A stretch of DNA of 10,252 bases from Candidatus Brocadiia bacterium (GTDB taxonomy: Bacteria > Planctomycetota > MHYJ01 > WSZJ01). Shown piece by piece: positions 1-9,600 of the stretch (positions are counted from its first letter, which is position 1; every line of letters begins with the position of its first letter). The stretch covers positions 1 to 10,252 of the forward strand of contig JABWAY010000139.1 of the NCBI GenBank assembly GCA_013360825.1, given 5' to 3'. Both the position numbers and the translations under genes were made by a program. The notes under the pieces were generated by a model, which was given only the letters and a program-made list of their open reading frames with translations, searched no databases and was not told where the DNA came from.

Positions 1-377
<377 letters not shown>

Positions 378-395
<18 letters not shown>

Positions 396-917
396 GCCGC
401 GCCACCGGGCGCCCACCACGTTGGCGATGAAGTGGCACACCGCCAGGAGCGCGCCGACGGCGAACACCAGGAGCGACCCGAAGAACCACGGGCTGGCCTC
501 GAGCGGCGGGTAGGCCGTGAACATCACGGTCGCCTGCCCGCTGAGCATGGTGATCATGACGCCGAGCGACCCGGCGAGCATCATGCCGTACTCGACCCAC
601 GCCAGGCGCGGGGCCAGGAGGCGGGCGTTGAGCAGCACCGTCCCGCCGAAGAGCAGGCCGGCGACCTCGAAGAAGACGATCCAGAAGATCAGCATGGCGG
701 CACCGTGGGCCCCGACGATGCGGTAGAACCACTCGGGGTCGCCGATGAGGTGCACGGCCTGCCAGCGCGTGAGGGCGATGAGCAGCGCGAACGTGCCGCC
801 GGTGGCCAGGTACAGCACCGCCGTCACGGCGTTGAACATGATGAGCCGTTCGGCCGAGCGGTCGACGCGCAGGCCGGTGACCTGGCACGTCCGCCAGCCG
901 TCGATGAGCGCGGTCAT
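378..917 (-). CDS. cbaA: ba3-type cytochrome c oxidase subunit I, N-terminal part, 3' truncated by a junction
   Basis: This is the start of a heme-copper oxidase subunit I of the B (ba3) type, a membrane proton pump that reduces oxygen. About 173-180 residues are present of a normal length above 500. Visible are the first helix (MFNAVTAVLYLATGGTFALL), the heme-ligand helix with GAHGAAMLIFW (His71, the expected low-spin heme ligand), a further helix region, and the ba3-like FTAYPPL motif near residues 133-139. The ATG at 917 overlaps the TGA of the subunit II gene by four bases (ATGA), which indicates translational coupling. After VGARWRGEVGTLP the sequence changes, without a frame break, into a sigma-54 activator domain. 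All later helices and the heme a3/CuB ligands are missing. The identification rests on these motifs and on the adjacent subunit II. Confidence 0.85.
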
Positions 918-1423
918 GGCCGCACCCCCTCGCTCGACAGCGCCTGTCCCGCAGCGCCGACGTCGATCCGCCCGACCATGCGGTGGTGGCCGGGGCCGCA
1001 GTACTCGTTGCACAGGATGTGGTAGACGCCGGACTCGCGCGGCGTGAGCGAGATGGCGCTGACGTAGCCGGGGAGCACCTGGAAGTTGAAGTTGTCGGGC
1101 TGCAGCGAGAGCCCGTGCTGCACGTCGAGCGACGACACCAGGAACCTGTACGTCTGGCCCTGCTCGAGCCGGAGGATCGGCTTGAACTGGAACCGCTGGC
1201 CCATGAGGTAGACGTCGCCGCCCGGCGGCGGCGCCACCACCGGCACGCCGTCGATCGCGTCGACCTGATGCGCCTGGATGAACGCCTCGGTCAGCCGGTT
1301 GAACTCCAGCGGGTCCACCCGGTAGCTCTGGAACGTCACCTGCTGCTCGCCGATGGCCGGCCAGACGAGCTGCATCATGACGAACATGGCCAGCGCCCAC
1401 ACGGCGGTGACGGTGAGCCACAT
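914..1423 (-). CDS. cbaB: ba3-type cytochrome c oxidase subunit II (CuA subunit), 5' end probably lost
   Basis: The 169-residue product has one N-terminal membrane helix (MWLTVTAVWALAMFVMMQLV) and a periplasmic cupredoxin domain. The CuA site is complete: His103, and CNEYCGPGHHRM supplying Cys138, Glu140, Cys142, His146 and Met149. It would take electrons from cytochrome c and pass them to subunit I. The short length with a single helix fits the ba3 family; Thermus subunit II is about the same size. The Met at 1423 is the first start in this frame. However, the frame continues upstream through ARWWTPLGRDER to about 1455, which looks like the true oxidase N-terminus just before the helix, and then meets a stop at about 1473 in secreted-protein sequence. 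The natural start therefore seems to have been cut off at the junction. Its stop overlaps the subunit I start. Confidence 0.9.
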   Translation of the reverse strand: MWLTVTAVWALAMFVMMQLVWPAIGEQQVTFQSYRVDPLEFNRLTEAFIQAHQVDAIDGVPVVAPPPGGDVYLMGQRFQFKPILRLEQGQTYRFLVSSLDVQHGLSLQPDNFNFQVLPGYVSAISLTPRESGVYHILCNEYCGPGHHRMVGRIDVGAAGQALSSEGVRP

Positions 1424-1440
1424 CCGCTCGTCCCGGCCGA

Positions 1441-3383
1441 GCGGCGTCCACCAGCGCGCGGGCGAGCCCCGTCACGTCCGGCGTCCCGGTCATCCCCTCC
1501 TCCGGTACGAACCAGATGACTTCCGCGTACGCCCACGCCTCGGGATGAGCCGCGAACCCCGTCTCCTCGTGGGGGAGGACGAGCATCCGGGGTTTCCCGC
1601 GGCCGGGCGGTGTGAGCCCCCAGCGCGCTTCCAGCCCGTCCAGCAGGGCGTCCGCGAGGTCCACCAGCCCTTTCAGGTTCGCCCCGGGCGGGCCCACGGC
1701 GATCGCCCGGCGCCCTTCGAGAAAAATCGTCGCGCCGAGCCGCTCGCGCGCGTCGGCGGGGAGATCCTTCGCCATCCCGGCGCTTCGCGCGAAATCGCCG
1801 TGTTCGGCGCGCTGCCGGGCGAGCTCCACAAGGAGGGGGACCTGCTGTCCGGCATCCTCCAGCTCCCGCACCTCCTGCTCGAGAACGTCCAGCGACTGGA
1901 GGCGCGCGGCGGCCAGCGCGTCGAACGCGGCCTCCGGATCCGCCCCGGCGAGGAGGCCCCGCGTCGGGTCCGCGTCCGCGATGTCCACCGACTTCCAGCC
2001 GCGGAGCCCCCACGTCCCACGCGTCTTCGACAGCCGCACCGTGAACAGGGCCGGGCGGGAGTGGTCCGCCGGGCCGTCGGTGGTGAAGAGCGCCGGCCCG
2101 GCCGGCAGCGGGCGGTTGGGAGGCAGCCTCCGCCGGAGCGTCTCCGGGACGTCCCAGAGCAGAGGTCCCTGCAGCGTCGCGAACACGACGACGGCGCGGT
2201 CGCCCTCGACGCGGCGCGCGAGTTCCCGGACGAAACGCCGGTGCGGTCGCCCCTCCAGCGGCTCCGCCGGATCTTCCGTGCGGAGCGCATCCAGCCCGTG
2301 CGCGTCCGGCGCAAGGACGCCCAGCAGGCGTTCCCGGTCGATCCGCTCGAGGGCCTTGAAGAGCTTCTTCGCCACTTCCCCGACCAGCACCGCATCCGAC
2401 GCGTCCGCCCCGGGGCGTTCCCTCGGCGGCGTTTCGGGAGCCTTCACGAGCCGCGCCCGCATCATCCAGGCGTGGTGTTCCGGAAATCGGAGAAAGAGAC
2501 CGTCGGGCTCGGCCTCCGCGCAGGCCGCCTCCGGGTTGCGGCAGACGCCGACCGCGACGTGGTCGGCGGCGGAGTCGTCGAAGTCCACGAGGACCCAGAA
2601 CTGCGCGGGGAGTCCGGCCGGCGCCGCGGCGAGCGGGATCGCGGCCCACCCCTCATCCGGCGGAATCCGTCCGGCAGGGACCGTCTCGGCATGGATCGGA
2701 CGGAGCTCCCCGTCGCAGAGCGTGACGGTGAACGGGCGCGTCAGGCGGCCCGTCCGCGCGGCGTACAGCTCGATCCCGGCCAGCGTCGTTCCCGGAGGGC
2801 GATCGAACCGGACCGCGTGGGCGGCCCGGGAGCGCCAGAGGGTGAACGCGGCCCCGCGGTCGGCGCGCACCGTGTCCCCCGCGGGGAGAGTTCCGGCCGG
2901 CCAGGCAAGGGGCGGCTCGCCGGCCTCGGAAGACAGGCGGACCATCCAGTTGGACTCCTCGACCGGATGATGCCGCCCGCCGTAGTACCAGGTGGAGTGC
3001 GACTCCTCCGTCGTGTCGAGCGAGAGCACTCCGGCTTCTCCCTCGTTGAAATACACCACGACCATGACTCCCTCGGAGGCATCGACAGGAAGCGCGAGCC
3101 GGACCCAACCGGCGGTCTCCGGGAGCAGGCGCCCCTCCCAGGCCCCCTGGGCAAGGATCCTCCCCGCCCGGTCGACGGCGGCGATCTCGAACATCCGGCA
3201 CGCCCCGCGCGCGGCGTGGAGTCGCACCGATGCGCCCTGAAAGTCCTCGTCGAACCAGACCGCCTGCCCCACGCCGCCCACCGACCGGGCGCCGTCCGGC
3301 TTTCCGTCGTCGTACTTGAGTTCGCGCGCGCCGGCCTGAAGCGCTGCGCACAGCAGACTGATCGCCACCACGGCGCTTCGCAT
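1441..3383 (-). CDS. Secreted multidomain protein, tandem beta domains plus NTF2-like and peptidase-like regions, 3' truncated
   Basis: The start at 3383 is supported by a strong AGGAGG four bases upstream and by a signal peptide, MRSAVVAISLLCAALQAGA, with likely cleavage after Ala19. Residues about 21-150 begin with LKYDDGKPDG and end with NWMVRL. Residues about 165-313 repeat the same plan (AVRFDRPPG to AWMMRARL). These look like two copies of a beta-sandwich domain known to me from planctomycete exported proteins. Residues about 330-468 resemble an NTF2/SnoaL-like fold: an alpha-helical start, then beta strands ending GWKSVDI. Residues about 469-645 include LTPPGRGKPRMLVLPHEE and resemble the part preceding the zinc site in gluzincin-type peptidases; this last call is weak. 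Homologous sequence ends near ALVDA at about 1445. Beyond that the same frame is an out-of-frame reading of the oxidase subunit II gene. The function is unknown. Its place 23 bases after kinase 2 suggests co-expression. Confidence 0.75.
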
Positions 3384-3387
3384 GACT

Positions 3388-3396
3388 CCTCCTCCC
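3388..3396 (-). promoter_or_regulatory. Strong Shine-Dalgarno site of the secreted-protein gene
   Basis: The minus strand reads GGGAGGAGGAGTCATG. AGGAGG sits four bases before the ATG, and a second, GGGAGG, seven bases before it. This fixes the start at 3383. It contrasts with the two kinase genes, neither of which has a comparable site. The whole kinase 2 to secreted-protein gap is 23 bases, so this site is the main translation signal for the downstream gene. Confidence 0.8.
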
Positions 3397-3406
3397 TCCC
3401 CCGCCC

Positions 3407-6400
3407 TCAGTTCCGGCACGCCTTCCGGATCTCCGCATACTCCGGCTTCTCCCGCAGCGGCTCGAACGCCGCCTCCCCGTCCAGCCTGGCCCCGTCGTCA
3501 AACCCGAGCGCCACCGCTTCCTTCAGCCGCTCCAGCGCCCGCGCACCGTCTCCGCTCAGCGCCCGGACCCGGGCGTCCATGTAGAGCATCCCGGCCGCCC
3601 GCGAGATCGTCAGGTACCGGTCCGCCGCGCTCATCGCTTCCTTGTGCAACCCATGCGCCGCGTAGAACGCCTGCAGGAGCCAGAGGAGCCCGCGCGTCGC
3701 CTCGCGGATCGGCCCCTGCGCCGCGGGCTCCCTGGCCTGAAGGGCGGCGAGCATGAGCGCGCCCAGGATTTCTTCCACGACCCGTGCGGCGTCCGCCGGC
3801 GCGTGGACCCCCGCGAGCTTCGCCCGGCGGTCCTCGAACATCTTCTTCGCCGCGCGGCGCTGCTCCTCCTTCAGGGGGGTCGCCAGGACGCTCTCCTCCA
3901 GGGCGGCGATCGACCCCTCGTAGTCCAGCATCAGGAACCTGGCCGCGGCGATGTTCGAGAGGTTGGAGTTGAACTTCGGGTACAGCGCCCGCACCGCCTC
4001 GAAGTCCTCCAGCGCTCCCTTCATGTCCCCGCGATCCAGCCGCGCCAGCCCCCGGGTCATGCGGTAGGCCTCGAGGTGCCCCCAGCCGATGCAGTGCGCC
4101 GAGAACTCCTCCACCAGCCCGAGGTTTCCGCAGACATGTTCCGCATGGCACGCGACCCCCGCCCCGAGCCTCCACCAGACCGAGTCCCGCGGGACCCTGC
4201 GCATCAGTCTCGATGCCCGGCCGCCGTCCCCGCTTCGCGCCGCCATCTCCGCCCGCATGTAGGAGGCCCAGTCCCGGTCCGCCGCGCCCTCGTACCGGTC
4301 CAGCGCCGCCAGCGCCTCTGGGTCCGCGTCGGCGATCTGAAGCGCGGTGACCAGCGCCCGGACCGCCTCGGCGTGATGCGCCGACCATTCCGGGACACCC
4401 AGCACCGAGCGTGCCATCGCCTCCGATCCCGCGCGGTCCCCGAGCAGCCCCAGTGCCTCCGATGCGCGGACGAGCAGTTCCGGATTCCCCTCCAGCCGCG
4501 GCAGGATCTTCCTGATCCGCTGCAGTCCCTCCGCGCCCTTGCCCGCGAACCGGAGCGACTGCGCGTAGTCGAGGACGACCTCGGGGTTGAGCGGCTGGAT
4601 CTGGAAGAGTTTCTCGCGCTCCGCGAGGCCGGCGGAGGGGTCCTGGTGCATCGTCTCCAGGATTTCCGCCCTGGCCCGGAGGGCCTCCACGAACCAGCGG
4701 TTGTCCTCGAGGGCGCGGTCGATCCGGACCAGTGCCTGGTCGGGATTCCCGTCCAGGAATGCGAGGATTGCCTCCCCGTAGGCGGCGCGCTCGCGGACGG
4801 CGCCGGTTTCGAGGACCCGCCGGAAGTCCCCGGACGCCGCGGCCCGGAGGTCCGCATCCCCCCGGCCCGCATCCCCTGTCCAGAGCGCCGCGCGCATCGA
4901 GATGCCGCTCGGCACGAAACCGACGTCGTTCGCGCCGACGCCGATGGCGATGCGCACGAGGTGCCCCCGCGCGTCCGACATCCGGTCGACGCGGATCAGG
5001 CCGCGCTCGAACCAGGCCAGCGAGTTGCGCGGGTTGAGACGCACCGCCTCGGTCAGTTCCGCGAGCGCCTCGTCTTCGCGCCCCGCCCGGCGGAGCGCCC
5101 GCCCGAGTTCATACCGGACCTCGTCGCTCTCGGGAAGGATCGTGCGCGCGCGCAGGAGGGTCTCGACTCCCTGGCGGGCGAACAGGTCCCGGTCCTTCCA
5201 TCCCCCGCTGCGGTGAGCCTCGTCGGAGCGTTCGATCAGCGACTTGCCCTCGAGGATGAACGGGGTGGCCTCACGGGTCCGGCGTTCGAGTCCGGCCACC
5301 CGCTCGCGTTCGCGCAGTTCGCTCCGGTGGAGGCGCCAGGCCGCCCATCCCCCGAGCCCGAGGGCGACGGCCAGCCCGGACGCGGACACCGCGACGACGG
5401 CACGATGGCGGCGGGCCTTGAGGGCCAGCTTTTCCACGAGGCCGACGGGGCGGGCGTGGATCGGCTCCCCGTTCAGGAACCGCCCGAGGTCCGCCTCGAA
5501 CTCCGCGGACCCGGCGTACCGCCGCGCCGGATCCTTGTGCATTGCCTTCTGGATGATCACCTCGAGGTCGCGGTGGAGCCCCGCGCGGAGGGCGGAGGGA
5601 GGGACCGGGTCGGTGTCGATCACCTGGCGAACGATGTCCATGCTGCTCTCGCCCGTGAACGGAGGCTTCCCGCAGACGAGTTCGTAGAGCGTCGCGCCGA
5701 GGGAGTAGACGTCCGAAAGCGCCGTGGCGTGCGAGGCCTGCCCGATGGCCTGCTCGGGGGACATGTATGCCGGCGTCCCGAACGCGCTCCCACTCTCCGT
5801 CAGTCCCATCGTATTCGACAGGTCGCGGGCGAGGCCGAAATCGCCGAGGAAGCCGCGGAGGTCGCGGTCCAGGAGGATGTTGTGGGGTTTCACGTCCCGG
5901 TGGACGACCCCCGTGCGGTGGGCCAGCGCAAGCACCCCCGCCATCTCCCGGGCGATCCTCGCCGCGTCGCGCGGCGGAAACGGCCCGTTCTCCTCCACGT
6001 GCTGCTTCGCCGAGTGCCCGTCGATGAAATCCATCGTGAAGTAGAGCCGGTCGCCGTCGCGCCCGATGTCGTGGATCTGGACCAGGTGCGGGTGGCGCCC
6101 CATCCGCGCGACGACCGCCGCCTCCCGCCGGAAACGCTCGACGTCGGCCTCCGTCGACTGCGAGCCCGCGATCATCACCTTCAGGGCGACCTCCCGGCGC
6201 AGCTCGGGGTCGAGCGCCCGGTAGACGACCCCCATGCCGCCGCGACCGAGCTCGCGCAGGATCCGGTACGGCCCGATCACGTCCGGAGCCCGCCGGATCC
6301 CGCTCGGCGGCGCACCCCCGGCCCCTTCGCTCCGCGTGATCGTGCGGTCCGAACGCGAAGCGGACGGGGTCGACGGGCGCGTCCGGCTCGACCGCCCGTC

Positions 6401-6604
6401 GATGGCGTTCTCCAGCGACTCCAGCTGCTTCGCGGAGATCACCCCTCCGGCCACCAGCACCGCGCCCAGCCCGCGGCCGCCACCGGGCGACGAGGCCTCC
6501 GCGACGGCCCGGTCGATCGCCTGGTCCGTCGCCCAGCCGCGAACGCGGACCAGTTCGGCCAGTGCGCGGTCGCGCTTCGTGAGCCCTTCCGGGGATCCGG
6601 TCAT
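3407..6604 (-). CDS. Hanks-type Ser/Thr protein kinase with membrane helix and TPR tail (kinase 2)
   Basis: The product is a 1065-residue protein kinase. Residues 8-70 form a small helical domain (LTKRDRALAEL, then LGAVLVAGGVISAKQLESL). Residues 71-108 are a Ser/Thr/Arg-rich linker. The kinase domain (about 112-377) is complete: glycine loop GRGGMG at 120-125, Lys142 (VALK), helix C Glu161, HRDVKPHN with Asp237, DFG at 255-257, and SPE at 282-284. It should be active on Ser/Thr. A membrane helix lies at about 401-423. Residues about 440-1065 are TPR-like helical repeats, clearest at 493-526, 605-637, 845-875 and 1018-1060, likely a protein-binding solenoid. It is a paralogue of the upstream kinase with the same layout and the same tail (YAEIRKACRN against YEGLRTQCR). 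The start is supported by matching N-termini of the pair. There is no strong Shine-Dalgarno; AGGA lies nine bases before the ATG. Substrate and signal cannot be told. Confidence 0.95.
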   Translation of the reverse strand: MTGSPEGLTKRDRALAELVRVRGWATDQAIDRAVAEASSPGGGRGLGAVLVAGGVISAKQLESLENAIDGRSSRTRPSTPSASRSDRTITRSEGAGGAPPSGIRRAPDVIGPYRILRELGRGGMGVVYRALDPELRREVALKVMIAGSQSTEADVERFRREAAVVARMGRHPHLVQIHDIGRDGDRLYFTMDFIDGHSAKQHVEENGPFPPRDAARIAREMAGVLALAHRTGVVHRDVKPHNILLDRDLRGFLGDFGLARDLSNTMGLTESGSAFGTPAYMSPEQAIGQASHATALSDVYSLGATLYELVCGKPPFTGESSMDIVRQVIDTDPVPPSALRAGLHRDLEVIIQKAMHKDPARRYAGSAEFEADLGRFLNGEPIHARPVGLVEKLALKARRHRAVVAVSASGLAVALGLGGWAAWRLHRSELRERERVAGLERRTREATPFILEGKSLIERSDEAHRSGGWKDRDLFARQGVETLLRARTILPESDEVRYELGRALRRAGREDEALAELTEAVRLNPRNSLAWFERGLIRVDRMSDARGHLVRIAIGVGANDVGFVPSGISMRAALWTGDAGRGDADLRAAASGDFRRVLETGAVRERAAYGEAILAFLDGNPDQALVRIDRALEDNRWFVEALRARAEILETMHQDPSAGLAEREKLFQIQPLNPEVVLDYAQSLRFAGKGAEGLQRIRKILPRLEGNPELLVRASEALGLLGDRAGSEAMARSVLGVPEWSAHHAEAVRALVTALQIADADPEALAALDRYEGAADRDWASYMRAEMAARSGDGGRASRLMRRVPRDSVWWRLGAGVACHAEHVCGNLGLVEEFSAHCIGWGHLEAYRMTRGLARLDRGDMKGALEDFEAVRALYPKFNSNLSNIAAARFLMLDYEGSIAALEESVLATPLKEEQRRAAKKMFEDRRAKLAGVHAPADAARVVEEILGALMLAALQAREPAAQGPIREATRGLLWLLQAFYAAHGLHKEAMSAADRYLTISRAAGMLYMDARVRALSGDGARALERLKEAVALGFDDGARLDGEAAFEPLREKPEYAEIRKACRN

Positions 6605-6612
6605 CGCCGGGG

Positions 6613-6618
6613 ATCCTA
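6613..6618 (-). promoter_or_regulatory. TAGGAT box eight bases before the kinase 2 start
   Basis: The minus strand reads ACGGTAGGATCCCCGGCGATG. TAGGAT resembles a bacterial -10 element and is preceded by GG. The equivalent place before kinase 1 holds TAGAAT in nearly the same context, so the box is conserved between the paralogues. If it is a -10 element, transcription would begin at or next to the ATG, giving a leaderless or almost leaderless mRNA. No convincing -35 element is seen. The alternative is that AGGA here serves as a weak ribosome binding site. That does not explain kinase 1, which has no AGGA. Confidence 0.4.
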
Positions 6619-6657
6619 CCGTCCCGGGGGAGATTGCGCCCCTGCGACCGTCGGCGC

Positions 6658-6679
6658 CCCCGGCCGCCCGGCTCCGGGG
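6658..6679 (-). terminator. GC-rich hairpin after kinase 1
   Basis: In the 82-base gap between the kinases, CCCCGG and CCGGGG form a perfect 6-bp stem around a 10-base loop, beginning eight bases after the kinase 1 stop codon. One more G-C pair can form with a bulge. No T run follows, so it is not a standard intrinsic terminator. It could slow transcription or protect the 3' end. In DNA this GC-rich, short hairpins also arise by chance. Confidence 0.3.
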
Positions 6680-6686
6680 CCGCGGC

Positions 6687-9600
6687 TCACCGGCACTGCG
6701 TCCGCAGCCCCTCGTAATCCGGGAAGGGGCGGACGGCGTCGAACGCGGGCTCCACGTCGAGTGCCGCCCCCTCGTCGAACCCCTGTTCGATCGCCTCCCG
6801 CAGGAGCCGGATCGACGTCTCGGCCTTTCCGCGCGCGGCGTAGGCCCTTGCCTGCCGGAACAGGATCCGCCCGTCCCGCCGGAGCCTCAGATACTGCGCC
6901 CCGGCGTCGCTCGACTTCTTCGCCAGACCGTTCCGCCAGTAGAACTCCTGGAGCAGCCACCAGATCCCGCGGACCGCCTCCCGCGCCGCCCCCAGACTCT
7001 CTGCGCTCGCGCCGTGCTGTCCCATCGCCAGCGTCACCATTCCCGCCATCGACTCGACGATTCCCCCCGCCTCCTCCGCCGACTTCGCCGCGCCCGCACG
7101 CTTCTTCAGGTCCACGAACAGCGTCTTCACCTGGGTCTTCATGGCCTCCGGCACGGGCGATTTGAGAAACCCCGTCTCCAGGACGTCCATCGCCTCCACG
7201 TAGCGCCCCTGGAGATACAGCGCCGCGGCCAGGTTGCTGTAGTGCCCCGCGATCGCGGGACTCGCTTCGATGATCCGCCGGAAATGCCCCTCCGCCTCCT
7301 CCACCTGCCCCAGGTCCATGAGGAAGATCGCCTCGTTCAGGTGAACCGGCGCGTTCTTCGCCCGTCCCCGGCGCGCGATGTCGAGCGCGGCCCGCAGGTT
7401 TCCGCAGTTCCACTCCGCCCAGGAAATCGACCAGAGATTGTTCTGCCAGGCCCACGTCCCCGGCTTCCCCTTCCGGTAGCACCTCAGCGCGTCCGCATGC
7501 CGCCCCTCCTCCCCGTACATCGCCCCCAGGCGCATCTGCAGAGCGTCCGGATCGTAGTCCGCCGCGTTCGACTGCGCATGCGCCCGCGCCTCGTCGAACT
7601 TCCCCCGGAACATCAGCGCTTCCTCGGCCACCCAGGACGCCTGGTATCGAAGCGCCTTCCCGGCGGCGACGGCGTGTGCGCGGCGCGCGGTCGCCTCGGC
7701 CTCCTCGAACCCGCCGGCGTGGAGCAGGGCCTGGGCTCCGCGGATCAGCCAGACGGCGCTGGTGGAGCCCTGGAGGACGTCGTTCACGATCTCGCGCGCC
7801 TCGTCCGTCCGGCCGAGCACCGAGAGCGAGCGCGCGTACTCGATCGCCGCTTCCGGATTGCGCGGTCGCAGTTCCGCGAGCCGCCGTCGCCAGGGAAGTC
7901 CCGCCTCGACCGACCGGGTCGAGAGTTCGCGGATTTCGGCCTGGGCCTGGAGGGCCGGGAGGAAGTAGGAGTTGAGTTCCACCGCGCGGTCGAGTTCGCG
8001 GATGGCGCCTTCGTAGTCCCGCTCGAAGGAGAGGAGGATCGCCCGGCCGTAGGCCGCGCGCTCTGCGGCCGCTCCGGTCCGGAGGCAGGCGTCGAAATCC
8101 CGGACGGCGATGTCCTTCCAGCGGGGATCTCCCTCGGGGATCGCCTGCGCGGTCAGCCAGATCTGGGTCGTCGATGTCTCCCGGTACCCCGCGTCGTTCG
8201 GGCGCGTCAGGGACGACGTCCGCACCAGCAGTCCGTTCGCGGGCATCCACAGGCTGCGCGCGATGTACCCGTGTTCGAACCACGCGAGGGAGTGATTCGG
8301 GCTGATCGCCACCGCGGCCTCCAGCGCCTCCAGCGCCTCGGGCTTCCGCCCCGCCAGCGCCAGCGACCGGCCCAGGCGGTACCGGATCTCCGCGTCTCCC
8401 GGAAGGATCCCGGCGGCCTCCGCCAGTTTCCCCGCGGCCTCCTGCGACAGCGCCGCCTTGCCGGGTTCGTCCCCCAGCGCCTCCGCCTGCTCGGCGCCCC
8501 TGAGAAGCGCGGTCCCTTCCTCGACAAGCGGGGCGGCGCGCCGGGCCAGGGTCTCGCGTTCGGCCCTGGCCGCGTCCAGGGCCTGCTCCCGGACCCACCA
8601 GCGGCGGATCCCCCAGCCCCCGGTCCCGGCGAGCAGGAGGAGGGCGATCAGGGCGGCGACAAGGACGCGACCGTGCCGTCGCGCGCGGCGCACCAGTTTC
8701 TCCACCGGGCCGGCGGGGCGCGCGTGGATCGGCTCGCCGTTCAGCCACCGGCGCAGGTCGCGCTCGAACTCCGCCGCGCCGGAATACCGCCGCTCCGGAT
8801 CCTTGTGCATCGCCTTCTGCACGATGACCGCGAGGTCCGGATGCACGTCGCCGCGGAGTTTCGCGAGCGGGACCGGGTCCTGGTCCGCGACCGCCCGGAG
8901 CAGATCCATCCCCGCCAGCCCCGTGAACGGGGCCTTCCCCGTCAGCATCTCGTAGAGCGTCGCGCCCAGGGAGTAGATGTCCGCGGCCGGCCGCGCACGT
9001 TTCGCCCCCCGCATCGCGATCTCCGGAGCCATGTAGGCGGGAGTTCCCAGCGCGGTGCCCGAGACCGTCAACCCACCCGCCCCCTGCGACGCATCCTTCG
9101 CGAGGCCGAAGTCCGAAAGAAATCCGCGCCCCCCGGCGTCGATCAGCACGTTGTGCGGCTTCACGTCCCGGTGCAGGACTCCCGCCGCATGCACGAATTC
9201 CAGCGCCCCCGCGATGTCTGCACAGATCCCGGCCGCCGCCCGCGGGCTGAACGCGCCGATGTCCTCGACGTGCTGCCGCGCCGAACGGCCGTCGATGTAG
9301 TCCATCGTGAAGTACAGCCGGTCCCCCTCGCGCCCGATCTCGTGCACCTGCACCAGGCGCGGGTGCCGCCCGAGTTTCGCGACCAGGGCGGCCTCCCGCC
9401 GGAAACGCTCGGTGTCGGGATCGTCCTGGGGAATGCCGGCGAGCATCACCTTCAGCGCCACCTCGCGACGGAGGTCGAGGTGAACCGCGCGGTACACCAC
9501 CCCCATCCCCCCGCGGCCCAGCTCGCGCATCAGCTTGTAGGGACCGAACATGTCCCCGCTCTTCTCCACTCCTCCGGGCCCGCGGCTGCGGGAAGCGGAA

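Noticed and set aside
3327..3383. Lipoprotein signal in the secreted protein (Cys12)
   Set aside because: The residues before Cys12 are Ser-Leu-Leu, which lack the small residue required at -1 of a lipobox; Ala17-Gly-Ala19 is a good ordinary cleavage site.
1375..4388. Minus-strand frames at 1375-2649, 2653-3501 and 3498-4388
   Set aside because: Their products are Gly/Arg/Ala low-complexity and overlap, in another frame, the secreted protein (with signal peptide and Shine-Dalgarno) or kinase 2.
6616..8748. 710-codon minus frame overlapping kinase 1
   Set aside because: It is low-complexity Gly/Arg/Pro sequence lying inside the kinase 1 TPR region, which reads as clear helical repeats in its own frame.
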